A stretch of 64,000 nt of DNA, taken from the NCBI RefSeq assembly GCF_000013645.1, contig NC_007951.1, positions 2,480,001 to 2,544,000 on the forward strand, written 5' to 3'. Positions 44,601-51,785 of this stretch are shown here, piece by piece. The notes under the pieces were generated by a model. That model did no database searches. It was not told where the DNA came from and saw only the letters and a program-made list of their open reading frames with translations. Within the stretch, counting starts at the first letter, position 1; each line of letters starts with the position of its first letter. This DNA comes from Paraburkholderia xenovorans LB400 (lineage in GTDB: Bacteria; Pseudomonadota; Gammaproteobacteria; Burkholderiales; Burkholderiaceae). A program made the position numbers and the translations under genes.

Positions 44601-45016
44601 TGGTTGACAGCGGATGGCACGTCCGCGGTGGCCCCGCTGTCGTCGCGGTCGATTCGGCGCATCGCTTCGCGAACGAGGCCGTCACAGGTTCCCCTACCGC
44701 GTGGCCCGCGCGTGCGCCGGCGATCGTTCTGATCGAACTTCTGATAAGACACGGCCATTTCCTTCAATGCTTCGCCGCCGCGACATTCGCGGAACTCGGG
44801 CTGTGCGCCGCATGTGCCGAGTACGCCGCCGCGCCGGATGCGCGAAAGGGTCGACGCTGGTGCGGCGTATGTGCCGGCATTTGCGGAGTGACTCGCGACG
44901 CGTGCGGGCGAACCAGTGTGCGGCTGCATCGACGTCGGCGTGCGCGGCGAACGATCGCCCGGCTGGCCGCGCGGTTCCACAGGGTACGACAATGCATAAG
45001 TGCGGCTGATTTCCAT
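41663..45016 (-). CDS. Multidomain effector-like protein: YopT-type protease, second degenerate copy, enterotoxin A-like ADP-ribosyltransferase
   Basis: The product is 1117 residues with no signal peptide; residues 1-100 are polar, Pro/Arg/Ser-rich and disordered, as in type III effectors. Residues 100-290 match the YopT/AvrPphB (C58) cysteine-protease plan: C111 in G-T-C-D-G-L, H226 in H-G-H-A-L-L, D242 in F-D-P-N-N-G. Residues 395-520 repeat its C-terminal part without the His. Residues 608-790 match the cholera/heat-labile enterotoxin A chain: R614, V-A-P-A-P-N-M-V-D-V-N (686-696) and E710. Residues 840-1000 are beta-rich, perhaps a beta-trefoil. GGGAG precedes the ATG. No secretion genes or immunity gene are nearby. 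It lies, on the same strand, between organosulfur operons. Confidence 0.8.
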   Translation of the reverse strand: MEISRTYALSYPVEPRGQPGDRSPRTPTSMQPHTGSPARVASHSANAGTYAAPASTLSRIRRGGVLGTCGAQPEFRECRGGEALKEMAVSYQKFDQNDRRRTRGPRGRGTCDGLVREAMRRIDRDDSGATADVPSAVNQMLIDADSRSRASREMFERIDRFQDGLTPFALGRYVQRNAELYDGTPDRSQRIAGLMTRLHDWLQPGDMAYLRLGMTSPVDNSWQHGHALLMQRRASGDYVVFDPNNGAFVYRNEADMAHALRGYLDTAYSETGLQVMPDSIQVYARGQPRVRATQAPLAPLLPEPPPELYRHGLYARTAVDANGLSQGVLFAAAGQPRAMADSATGMAADALVNIAGGRSRDLASATADLRERLRNPQTRQAAIDGIRGLQDVNRYAMVSNLPNHVRHEGQSHIQSAAQLADDLNRHFEQPYVRDNSLRGYDDDFVEIRFTSGGNPAGSGATRTRGRPDPAEPPVIVQRINPSANYLNDAYQIYDPAVGVFSYQNFADMSSAISSRYGSADADQRDADHATTTWFANLGRSRPMHGASQDEFAVAGESSINNVTLSDIAQAHHVAVPPIALPPEPDMERLAGGRPEFRKRSLDASDGSRRGLLFRPSTLTPEALKVQGGFSIESTPLKDVSLDMHDFDVSSNPSAVDSAGYLGTFQYGRTALDRLASQSNSGYLYHVAPAPNMVDVNGSLGAGTRDPHIHEQAAMGRIDYTQIAGWQRVEDGKLQPFVANPDYRWDIYDQTQTGGAQPQLARYPVDSPVWNDGTHSPFMSHVSYGGKPAVARPEQDPNRTQAEFYDHANSQIEYLVDRQARRLDYRGPMTLWGYGDARWQTKLYVGGKGEVCFDYSRRVDVPGNTSQFVMGEDGRFHLSGDNKRVLRVDNNGYLYAGSVPSTRTNRNGVFEFDGKHLIHSEDRKFLSVGKYSFYPYVTTQNLGSRSEWGLTGFDGKTVVPPPTSLHTFWSGSAGDRLLLYEFSRNPDSALPAGTTRFVTQMPGIDQRDNFLDSVEKWTGKEVGKTSKWLARNNAAWLFRDGFCAVANKPNQLEVRKLDGTPVWRATIDPATRQIRSQRVGTLASNYRVPALTWDRIKADETRNRQLQYLLKTRYDLRG

Positions 45017-45287
45017 ACGACTCTCCCACGAGAAGGGACACGGTAAATGTGCCGCAGCGATGAAAGTCCACGACTGCGCCTTTCATACGCATGGCGGTTG
45101 TGGACGGCACAGGTCGAGTGTCGGGGAGCCCGCTTCACGTGGGGAACTGAATAACTGCTACAACGAGAATCGGCGTTGGCGCGCCGGGTCGTTGCAAACA
45201 TCGCGGTACAGCGTGAGACTGTCGCTCGTCTCTGCCAACGCCGCTAACCGGGCACACCAGCCGCACCGATTATCCGGCGCGAACCGC
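45017..45287 (-). promoter_or_regulatory. Upstream region of the effector-like gene
   Basis: These 271 bases separate the cytochrome gene stop (45288) from the effector-like gene. This is by far the longest gap in the minus-strand island near this point, so the effector gene probably has its own promoter here. No exact TTCG-N16-TTCG (hrpII/PIP) box was found. GGGAGAG lies 5 nt before the ATG at 45016. Confidence 0.4.
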
Positions 45288-45866
45288 TCACAATTGCCCC
45301 GGGCGCGGATCAGCTACGAAGCCGCCGCGATTGGGCATGACCACACGCGGCAAAGACGCCGCGTCGAGGCGCGTATCTGCCGGTACGATGCCGTTCTGGT
45401 TGAGCAGGAAAGCACTCACCGCATACACCTCGTCGGCGGTGAGCGACTCGGGCGCGTTGTACGGCATCGCGCGGCGAATATAGTCGAAGAGCGTCGTCGC
45501 ATACGGCCAGTAGCTGCCCACGGTGCGCTTCGGCTTCGCGCTTGCCAGCGAGCCCTGGCCGCCCACCAGCGCGTCGCCGAGACCGCCCTCGCCCTGCGCG
45601 CCGTGACACGCGGCGCACTTCGCGGTGAATATGTGCGCGCCGGTCGCGACATCGCCGCTGCCCGCGGGCAGGCCGCGTCCATCCGGCGCGACGTCGATGT
45701 TCCACGCGGCGAGATCCTCGCCGGTCAGCGGTGTGCCGATATCGTGAGCCGCGCCGGTTTTCCTCGCGATCGGCGTGGCCGATGTGCAGGACGCCAGCAC
45801 CGCCAGCGACAGCAACGCGGCCAACGCCATGCGCGCCGGTACAGCTTGGCGGTGGCCGTCACGCAT
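45288..45866 (-). CDS. Cytochrome c lipoprotein, sulfite dehydrogenase electron acceptor (SoxD/SorB-like)
   Basis: The product is 192 residues. A lipobox L-A-S-C (C27) follows the hydrophobic N-terminus, so it is probably anchored to a membrane. One heme c site, C84-A-A-C-H, is followed by G-A-Q-G-E-G-G-L-G; a distal Met occurs in R-A-M-P-Y or in V-V-M-P-N. Its frame overlaps the SoxC-like gene by 8 bp, which marks it as the electron acceptor of that enzyme. Confidence 0.86.
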   Translation of the reverse strand: MRDGHRQAVPARMALAALLSLAVLASCTSATPIARKTGAAHDIGTPLTGEDLAAWNIDVAPDGRGLPAGSGDVATGAHIFTAKCAACHGAQGEGGLGDALVGGQGSLASAKPKRTVGSYWPYATTLFDYIRRAMPYNAPESLTADEVYAVSAFLLNQNGIVPADTRLDAASLPRVVMPNRGGFVADPRPGQL

Positions 45867-47136
45867 TGCGCACCTCGCCGCTCTCGTCCACGCGCCATTG
45901 CTGGATCGCGTTGTAGTGATATTGCGAATTCAGGCCGCGCGCGGCGACGAGTTCGGCGCGCGTTGGCTGCAGATAGCCGGTCGAATCCGTGGCGCGCGAG
46001 AGAATGGCGGCAGCACCGCCGTCCCAGCGCCAGTCCGCTTCGAAACGCGTGAGCGCGCGATCATGAATCGCGCCGACCAGACGCGCGGCACGCCACGTTG
46101 CGCCGCCATCGGTCGAGACCTCGACCTTGCGGATCGTGCCGCGTCCGGACCACGCAAGACCTGTGATCGGGTAGTAACCCTGCGTGGTGAGCCGATGGCC
46201 TGGCGAGGGCCGCGTAATCACCGACTTCGCGTCCATCTCGAAGGCGAACTGACGCGCCTTGCCGTTCGCAAGCAGGCTCGTGTATTTCGAGGTTTCCTCG
46301 CGCGTTTGCAAGGGCGCGTCGACCACTTTCAGCCGGCGCAGCCACTTGACGTTGGTATTGCCCTCGAAGCCGGGAACGATCAGCCGCAGCGGATAACCGT
46401 TCTCCGGGCGCAGGCGCTCGCCGTTTTGCGCATAGACCACGAGTGCCCGGTCGAGGATGCGATCGAGCGGCAGGCTGCGCGTCATCGCGGCGGCGTCGGC
46501 GCCCTCCGCGAGCAACCAGCCGCCGCCTGCATTACCGGACACCGGAACGCCGCCCACCTCTTCCAGCAAAGTGGATAAGCGCACGCCGGTCCATTCGCAG
46601 CACGACAGCAGACCGTGCGTGAGTTGCAGCGGCATGCCGCTCGGGCCATTCCATTCGTTGCCGGTATTACCGGAACATTCGAGAAAATGAATCCGCGATT
46701 CGGACGGCAGGCGCAGCAGGTCGTCGAGCGTGAATAGTTTCGGCGTGCGCACGAGGCCGTGAATCGCCAGCCGGTGCTGATCGGGATCGATGTCGGGCAC
46801 GCCGCCATGATGGCGCTCATAGACCAGACCGTTGGGCGTGAGCGTGCCGTGCAGATCCGCGAGCGGTGTCATCGAAGAGGCCGCGCCGGGCAGCGGCCAC
46901 GCTCGCGCGCTGCGCCGCACGACGTCGGCTTCGTGCGGCGAAGGCAGCCCATAAGGATGCTCGAGAATGGGTGCGCCAGGCACGCGGCTCGAAGGCGCGA
47001 TGTCGAGCGGCCTGAGCAGTTCGCTCGCCGCCGCGGCATGCGAAACGGCGAGGCCGCCGGCCGCCAGACGGCCGAGCCATCGACGGCGGCCGCGCGATGG
47101 CGGCGTGTCGGGCTTTGAAATACGTAACGGCATCAC
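45859..47136 (-). CDS. SoxC-like sulfite dehydrogenase, molybdopterin subunit
   Basis: The product is 425 residues. A Tat-like R-R-R-W-L-G-R-L is near residue 18. The Oxidored_molyb domain carries the Mo ligand C154 in L-E-C-S-G-N-T-G-N-E-W-N-G-P, and the C-terminal Mo-co_dimer domain (about 300-420) is present, as in SoxC and sulfite dehydrogenases. It would oxidise sulfite, or a sulfur bound to a carrier, in the periplasm. With the overlapping cytochrome gene it forms a SoxCD-like pair. SoxXYZAB genes are absent from the window, so free sulfite is the likelier substrate. Confidence 0.88.
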   Translation of the reverse strand: MMPLRISKPDTPPSRGRRRWLGRLAAGGLAVSHAAAASELLRPLDIAPSSRVPGAPILEHPYGLPSPHEADVVRRSARAWPLPGAASSMTPLADLHGTLTPNGLVYERHHGGVPDIDPDQHRLAIHGLVRTPKLFTLDDLLRLPSESRIHFLECSGNTGNEWNGPSGMPLQLTHGLLSCCEWTGVRLSTLLEEVGGVPVSGNAGGGWLLAEGADAAAMTRSLPLDRILDRALVVYAQNGERLRPENGYPLRLIVPGFEGNTNVKWLRRLKVVDAPLQTREETSKYTSLLANGKARQFAFEMDAKSVITRPSPGHRLTTQGYYPITGLAWSGRGTIRKVEVSTDGGATWRAARLVGAIHDRALTRFEADWRWDGGAAAILSRATDSTGYLQPTRAELVAARGLNSQYHYNAIQQWRVDESGEVRNA

Positions 47137-47145
47137 GCCTCGCCG

Positions 47146-48183
47146 TCAAGCCAGCACATTCGAGAACACCCGGTCCGCGAGGCGATTCGAATCGGTGCCG
47201 CTGTTCAGCACGCCGACCGCTTTCAGGTCGTCGGCATAGAGCGAAATCTCTTTCTTGAACGCGTCGCCGACCGGATGATGGTGATCGGTGTGGCTCCTGA
47301 GCATTGCGGTCAGTTGGCCCACGTCGGCGGACGGCGTATAGACCGAGAAAATCGCGGCCGCGTCCGCGGGATGATTCGCGGTCCACTCGGTGGCTTCGAG
47401 CAGCGCCTGGGTCAAGGCCTGCGCGGTGGCGCGATCCTTTCGCACCAGCGAGCCGCGCACGCCGAGCACGCAGCACGCGCGCGTCTGGTATTCGCCGCAC
47501 AGATTGTTCGACACTTCGTAGAGATGGTCGGACTCGCGGATCGTCCAGATGGTCGGGTCGCCGTCCGCGATGGCCTGCACTTCGCCCTTCTTCAACGCCT
47601 CGCCCAGCAGATTGGCCGGATACTGGCGCCAGTTCACGTCGCGATCCGGATCCACGCCGATTTTCTTCAGCACGATGGCAAAGAAATTCCTGCTGGGACT
47701 CGCCATATCGCTGACGCCGATCGTGCGGCCCTTCAGCCCCGCCACATCGACGATGCCCGAGGCCCGCGTGGCCAGCAAACGCATACAGCCGCCGTGAATC
47801 CCGGCGGTCAGTTTCACGTCGAAGCCCTGCTCCAGCGGTTTGATCCAGCGCAGCGCCATGCCGACGCCCGCGTCGGACTTGCCGGTGGCGATCGCTTCCA
47901 GCAACTGATCGGTCGAGCCGGAAAAATTCACGAGCTCGACCTGCAGGCCGTGACGTTCGAAAAAGCCCTGCTTGACCGCCACGGCCACGGGTGCGGTACA
48001 GATCGCGCCCGCATTCCACGAGAGCTTGAGCGGCTTGAGCGGAGCCTGCGGCGTTTGCGCAAAGGTCAGCGGGCCGGGCATCAGTATCGTGCCGCCTAGC
48101 GCCGCGGCACCCGCGCTCCAGGCTGTCTTGCGCAACCATGCGCGGCGCGCCGGGTGCGGTGGAGCTTGATCGTACGGATTCAT
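47146..48183 (-). CDS. ABC transporter substrate-binding protein (NitT/TauT class, Tat signal)
   Basis: The product is 345 residues. The N-terminus has R-R-A-W-L-R-K-T-A-W, a Tat-like signal, then a hydrophobic stretch ending before Q-T-P-Q-A. The mature part contains V-K-Q-G-F-F-E-R-H-G-L and G-M-A-L-R-W-I-K. It binds a small anionic or organosulfur ligand for the transporter encoded at 48225-50110. Only 9 bp separate its stop from the SoxC-like start, so sulfite oxidation and uptake are coupled. Confidence 0.88.
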   Translation of the reverse strand: MNPYDQAPPHPARRAWLRKTAWSAGAAALGGTILMPGPLTFAQTPQAPLKPLKLSWNAGAICTAPVAVAVKQGFFERHGLQVELVNFSGSTDQLLEAIATGKSDAGVGMALRWIKPLEQGFDVKLTAGIHGGCMRLLATRASGIVDVAGLKGRTIGVSDMASPSRNFFAIVLKKIGVDPDRDVNWRQYPANLLGEALKKGEVQAIADGDPTIWTIRESDHLYEVSNNLCGEYQTRACCVLGVRGSLVRKDRATAQALTQALLEATEWTANHPADAAAIFSVYTPSADVGQLTAMLRSHTDHHHPVGDAFKKEISLYADDLKAVGVLNSGTDSNRLADRVFSNVLA

Positions 48184-48224
48184 GGTGGGTCTTCCTCAGG
48201 TCGTCTATCGATTGTTCTGTTTGT

Positions 48225-49055
48225 TCAGGTATCCAGACCAAGTTGGGCGAGTACCTCGCGGCGCAGCGCTACCAGCTTCGGGTCGTCGCGATGGCGCGGA
48301 TACGGCGCGTCGTTGCGGACTTCGGCGATCACCCGCGCCGGCCGCTCGCTGAAGACGATCACGCGATTCGCCAGCAGCAGCGCCTCTTCCACGTCGTGCG
48401 TCACCAGCAGCACGGAGAACCGCGCGTCCTGCCAGAGTCGCGCCAGTTCGTTCTGCATGCGGATGCGCGTCAGGGAATCGAGCTTGCCGAACGGCTCGTC
48501 CAGCACCAGCAGCGCCGGATCGTTGACGAGCGCGCGCGCCAGCGCCACGCGCTGCGCCATGCCGCCGGACAACTGATGCGGAAACGCCTCGGCGAATTCG
48601 GTCAGGCCGACCAGTTCCAGCGCGGCATCGATGCGCTGCTGCACCCGCGTGTCCCGCGCAGCGCCATGCCGGGCAAAGCCTCTGCGCTGCGCCTGCGGAC
48701 CGACGCCGACATTGCCGCGCACCGTGCGCCACGGATACAAGGTCGGGTCCTGGAACACCACCACGCGCGACGGATCGGGACCGGTGATCGCGGCGCCGTC
48801 GGCCTGCACGCCGCCCTGCGTCGGCGTATCGAGCCCGGCCACCAGCCGCAGCAAGGTGGACTTGCCGCAGCCGCTCGGGCCGAGCAGCGCGACGAACTCG
48901 CCTGGCTCGACGACGAAACTGACGTCCTGCAGAACGGGCAACGCGGCACCGCGCAGCGCGAACCGATGGCTCACGTGACGCACGTCGATGCGCGCGCCGT
49001 CGCGGACCGGCGCCGCGGCGGCCGGCTGATTCAAAACATCGGGTACGGCTACCAT
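48225..49055 (-). CDS. ABC transporter ATP-binding protein
   Basis: The product is 276 residues. Walker A is G-P-S-G-C-G-K-S-T, the signature L-S-G-G-M-A-Q-R, Walker B L-L-V-L-D-E-P-F-G-K-L-D and the switch T-H-D-V-E-E-A. It has about 20 extra residues (R-G-F-A-R-H-G-A-A-R-D) before the signature motif. It overlaps the permease gene by 7 bp. Confidence 0.92.
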   Translation of the reverse strand: MVAVPDVLNQPAAAAPVRDGARIDVRHVSHRFALRGAALPVLQDVSFVVEPGEFVALLGPSGCGKSTLLRLVAGLDTPTQGGVQADGAAITGPDPSRVVVFQDPTLYPWRTVRGNVGVGPQAQRRGFARHGAARDTRVQQRIDAALELVGLTEFAEAFPHQLSGGMAQRVALARALVNDPALLVLDEPFGKLDSLTRIRMQNELARLWQDARFSVLLVTHDVEEALLLANRVIVFSERPARVIAEVRNDAPYPRHRDDPKLVALRREVLAQLGLDT

Positions 49056-50110
49056 TTGAGCAGTCCTTTTTGCCAGGCCAGCAGGCGGTCACGCACACGG
49101 AACAGCAACGTGATCAGACCGGAGCACATCAGCGCCATCACCAGCAGCGCGGCATACATATTCGAATACGCCGCCCAGCCTTGCGCCCATTGCAGATACC
49201 AGCCGAGCCCCGCTTTCACGCCCATCATCTCCGCGACGATCAGCACCGAGAACGACGCGCCGAGCCCCATGAACAGCCCGACGAACACCGAGGGCAACGC
49301 GGCCGGAATCGCGACGCGCAGGATCAGGAAAGACGGTCTCGCGCCGAGCGTGCGCGCAATGTCGTAGTACGCGGAGTTGACGCCGGCCACGCCCGACCAT
49401 GTCAGCACGGCGACCGGAAACGCGGTCGCCAGTGCGATCAGGAACACGCTCGCGCTAAAGCTGGACGGAAAGAAGAAGAACGCGAGCGGCAACCACGCGG
49501 TGGCCGGCAGCGGGCCGATCAGCCGCAGAACCGGATGCACCCAGTAACTGACGGCCTGCGACCAGCCGATGCTCACGCCGATCGCAAAACCCGCAACCGC
49601 GCCCAGCAGGTAGCCGTAAGCCAGCAGGCCGAACGAATGCACGACGCTCGTGCCGAGCCGCGGATAGTCTTCGGCATAGACGCCGATCAGCGCTTGCGGC
49701 GGCGCGAAGAAGGGTCGCGGCAGCCATTCGAGTTGTGCCGTGACCGCTTCCCAGACGCTGACGCCGAGCGCCAGCGCGAGCAGCCAGGGCATCGCGGCGA
49801 GCCATGCACCGATGCGCGTGGCCGTCACCGCCTTGCGGTTTGACGGACCGCGCCGTCCCGCCACCGCCGTCGCAATCGCGAAGGCCGCCAGCACCAGCTT
49901 GAGTGCGATGAATGTTTTCGTGTACGGCCAGTCGTCGGGACTCGGCCACCACTGGGTCAGCGCCGCGCTGCCCAGCCACGCGAGCGCGGCCAGCCATGCG
50001 ATCAGCACGCCGCGCGGGAGGCCGCGCCGTGTCGTGCGGTGCCCGGCATTGCCGGAATCCCCGTCGACGGCCGCACCTCGCGTCGCAATCGATTCGAACT
50101 GGGTGGACAT
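49049..50110 (-). CDS. ABC transporter permease with N-terminal extension
   Basis: The product is 353 residues, about 90 longer than typical SsuC. Residues 30-80 add two hydrophobic segments before the standard six-helix BPD_transp_1 core (from about 105). The EAA-like loop reads I-A-R-T-L-G-A-R-P-S-F-L-I-L-R-V-A-I-P-A-A-L-P. It works with the genes at 48225 and 47146. Confidence 0.87.
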   Translation of the reverse strand: MSTQFESIATRGAAVDGDSGNAGHRTTRRGLPRGVLIAWLAALAWLGSAALTQWWPSPDDWPYTKTFIALKLVLAAFAIATAVAGRRGPSNRKAVTATRIGAWLAAMPWLLALALGVSVWEAVTAQLEWLPRPFFAPPQALIGVYAEDYPRLGTSVVHSFGLLAYGYLLGAVAGFAIGVSIGWSQAVSYWVHPVLRLIGPLPATAWLPLAFFFFPSSFSASVFLIALATAFPVAVLTWSGVAGVNSAYYDIARTLGARPSFLILRVAIPAALPSVFVGLFMGLGASFSVLIVAEMMGVKAGLGWYLQWAQGWAAYSNMYAALLVMALMCSGLITLLFRVRDRLLAWQKGLLKW

Positions 50111-50166
50111 AGCGTTCCAGCCTCCTGCGTTGTTGAATTAGCGTGAGTGCACGCCAAAGCGCGATT

Positions 50167-51621
50167 TCACGCGATGTCGACGTCGACGCCCTCGCGCTGC
50201 CAGACGCTGCGCGCATAGATCGAATCGTCGAAATCCGCGGCGATGTCGTCGTTAAACCGTGCTTCATGCGCGTCCAGATCGGCGAGAAACAGATCGCGGC
50301 TGATTCGCTGCACCACGGCGGGAATGTCGCGTTTCATGCTCGGCACGTCGCCCACCGGCAAGCCGAAACTGACGAATGCCGCCGGGTTGTAGACGTGGAT
50401 ATGCTTCAGGTACGGCGCGGCGCCCTCCACCTTCTCCAGGTATTCGAGCCCGGCGCCGAGATAGGGATGCGAACCCAGCGCTTCGTCGCTGTCGGCGGCG
50501 TTCGGGACGTACTGATCGCGCCAGAGCCGGATATGCGCGGCGAACTCCGCGAGTTCCGGGCGCAGCGCCGGATTCACCACATACCCCGTGCCGGCAATCA
50601 CGAAATCGAATGCAAACGGTTCGCCCGCCACACGGGTTTCGACGCGTTTGTCCCGCACAGCGGCTTGGGTCCACGGCGCGCCGAGATGCAGATGAAAGTT
50701 CGGAAAGCGCGTGACGCGCTCCACGGCGTCGGCAGGCGGCGTCGAACCGGCTTCGCGCAAGCGCCGCGCCTGCGACCAGCGAATCGCGTCGGGCAACTGG
50801 AAATAGTTGTCGTACGCGCCGGGATAAGCGCGCGTACGCGTTACCGGCACCGACGCGATACGCTCGCGCCGTGCGAACAGATGCACCTGCTCCGCGCCGG
50901 CTTCGAGCGCCGTTGCGGCCGCGTCGAATGCGGACGCGGCGGCGCCGATCACCGCCACGGATTTGCCGCGCAGCGCCGCGAAATCGATTGCTTGCGAGGT
51001 GTGGGCAAAGAGTGCCGGCGGCAGGTCTTTCAGCACCGCGGGAAGATTCGGCCCGCCGTTGCCCGCCACGCCGTTGCTGAGCACGATCTTGCGCGCCGTC
51101 TCCACCACGCCGCGGACCGAGGCGCCTTCGCGCACTTCCAGATGCAGACGGAAATGCTCGCCCACCGGCTCGATTCGCGTCAGACGTGTGCCGTAGCGAA
51201 TCGGGATGTCGAGAAAATGCCGGTACCACGCAAGATATTCCGCCCAGCGCGTACGCGGAATCCGGTCGATCTCAGCATACGAAGCGGCGCCGAAGCGCGC
51301 TTCGTACCATGCCTGAAAGCTCAGACCCGGCAGGCCCGCTTCGGGACCCACCAATGTTTTCGGCGTACGCAGCCTGTTCATGCGCGCGCGATTCAACCAG
51401 ACGCCTGCCTGACTCTCGTCGGGCGCGGCGTCGATCACGCTGACCTGACCGATGCCGGCACGCCGCAGCGCGAAAGCAAACGCCGCCCCAGTCTGTCCAC
51501 CGCCGATGATCGCCACGTTATGATCGATGCCGTCACGCGGCGGCACCCAGTTGTCCGGCGCGGGGCCGATCAGCCGCAATGTGTCGAGCGCATGCTGGTC
51601 GGGATGGCTGAGTTCCGTCAT
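50167..51621 (-). CDS. FAD/NAD(P)-binding monooxygenase-like protein
   Basis: The product is 484 residues from the ATG at 51621. Two Rossmann motifs are visible: G-G-G-Q-T-G near residue 40 for FAD and V-I-G-A-A-A-S-A near residue 200 for NADPH. Their spacing resembles flavin-containing and Baeyer-Villiger-type monooxygenases, and the second lacks the usual third Gly. It may oxidise a sulfur or nitrogen centre of an imported compound. It sits 56 bp before the ABC permease, in the same transcriptional direction. Confidence 0.82.
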   Translation of the reverse strand: MTELSHPDQHALDTLRLIGPAPDNWVPPRDGIDHNVAIIGGGQTGAAFAFALRRAGIGQVSVIDAAPDESQAGVWLNRARMNRLRTPKTLVGPEAGLPGLSFQAWYEARFGAASYAEIDRIPRTRWAEYLAWYRHFLDIPIRYGTRLTRIEPVGEHFRLHLEVREGASVRGVVETARKIVLSNGVAGNGGPNLPAVLKDLPPALFAHTSQAIDFAALRGKSVAVIGAAASAFDAAATALEAGAEQVHLFARRERIASVPVTRTRAYPGAYDNYFQLPDAIRWSQARRLREAGSTPPADAVERVTRFPNFHLHLGAPWTQAAVRDKRVETRVAGEPFAFDFVIAGTGYVVNPALRPELAEFAAHIRLWRDQYVPNAADSDEALGSHPYLGAGLEYLEKVEGAAPYLKHIHVYNPAAFVSFGLPVGDVPSMKRDIPAVVQRISRDLFLADLDAHEARFNDDIAADFDDSIYARSVWQREGVDVDIA

Positions 51622-51785
51622 GGTGTCGATTCGGTCAGGATATTGAGCGGCGGGCAAAACGCCGGGATGGTAAGGAGCCGCCATCGGTCGCTTCAGTATC
51701 GCGTCACCGATGGCTGGCCCAAACCAACTTATTTCGCTTTGCTTATTTGTTTTGTGATGCTGTTCGCAGCGGCGTTCCGGGTCCG

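Noticed and set aside
45017..45287. Possible hrpII/PIP box in front of the effector-like gene
   Set aside because: Only one clean TTCG on the minus strand was found, without a second at 16 bases; the nearest imperfect candidates have wrong spacing or several mismatches.
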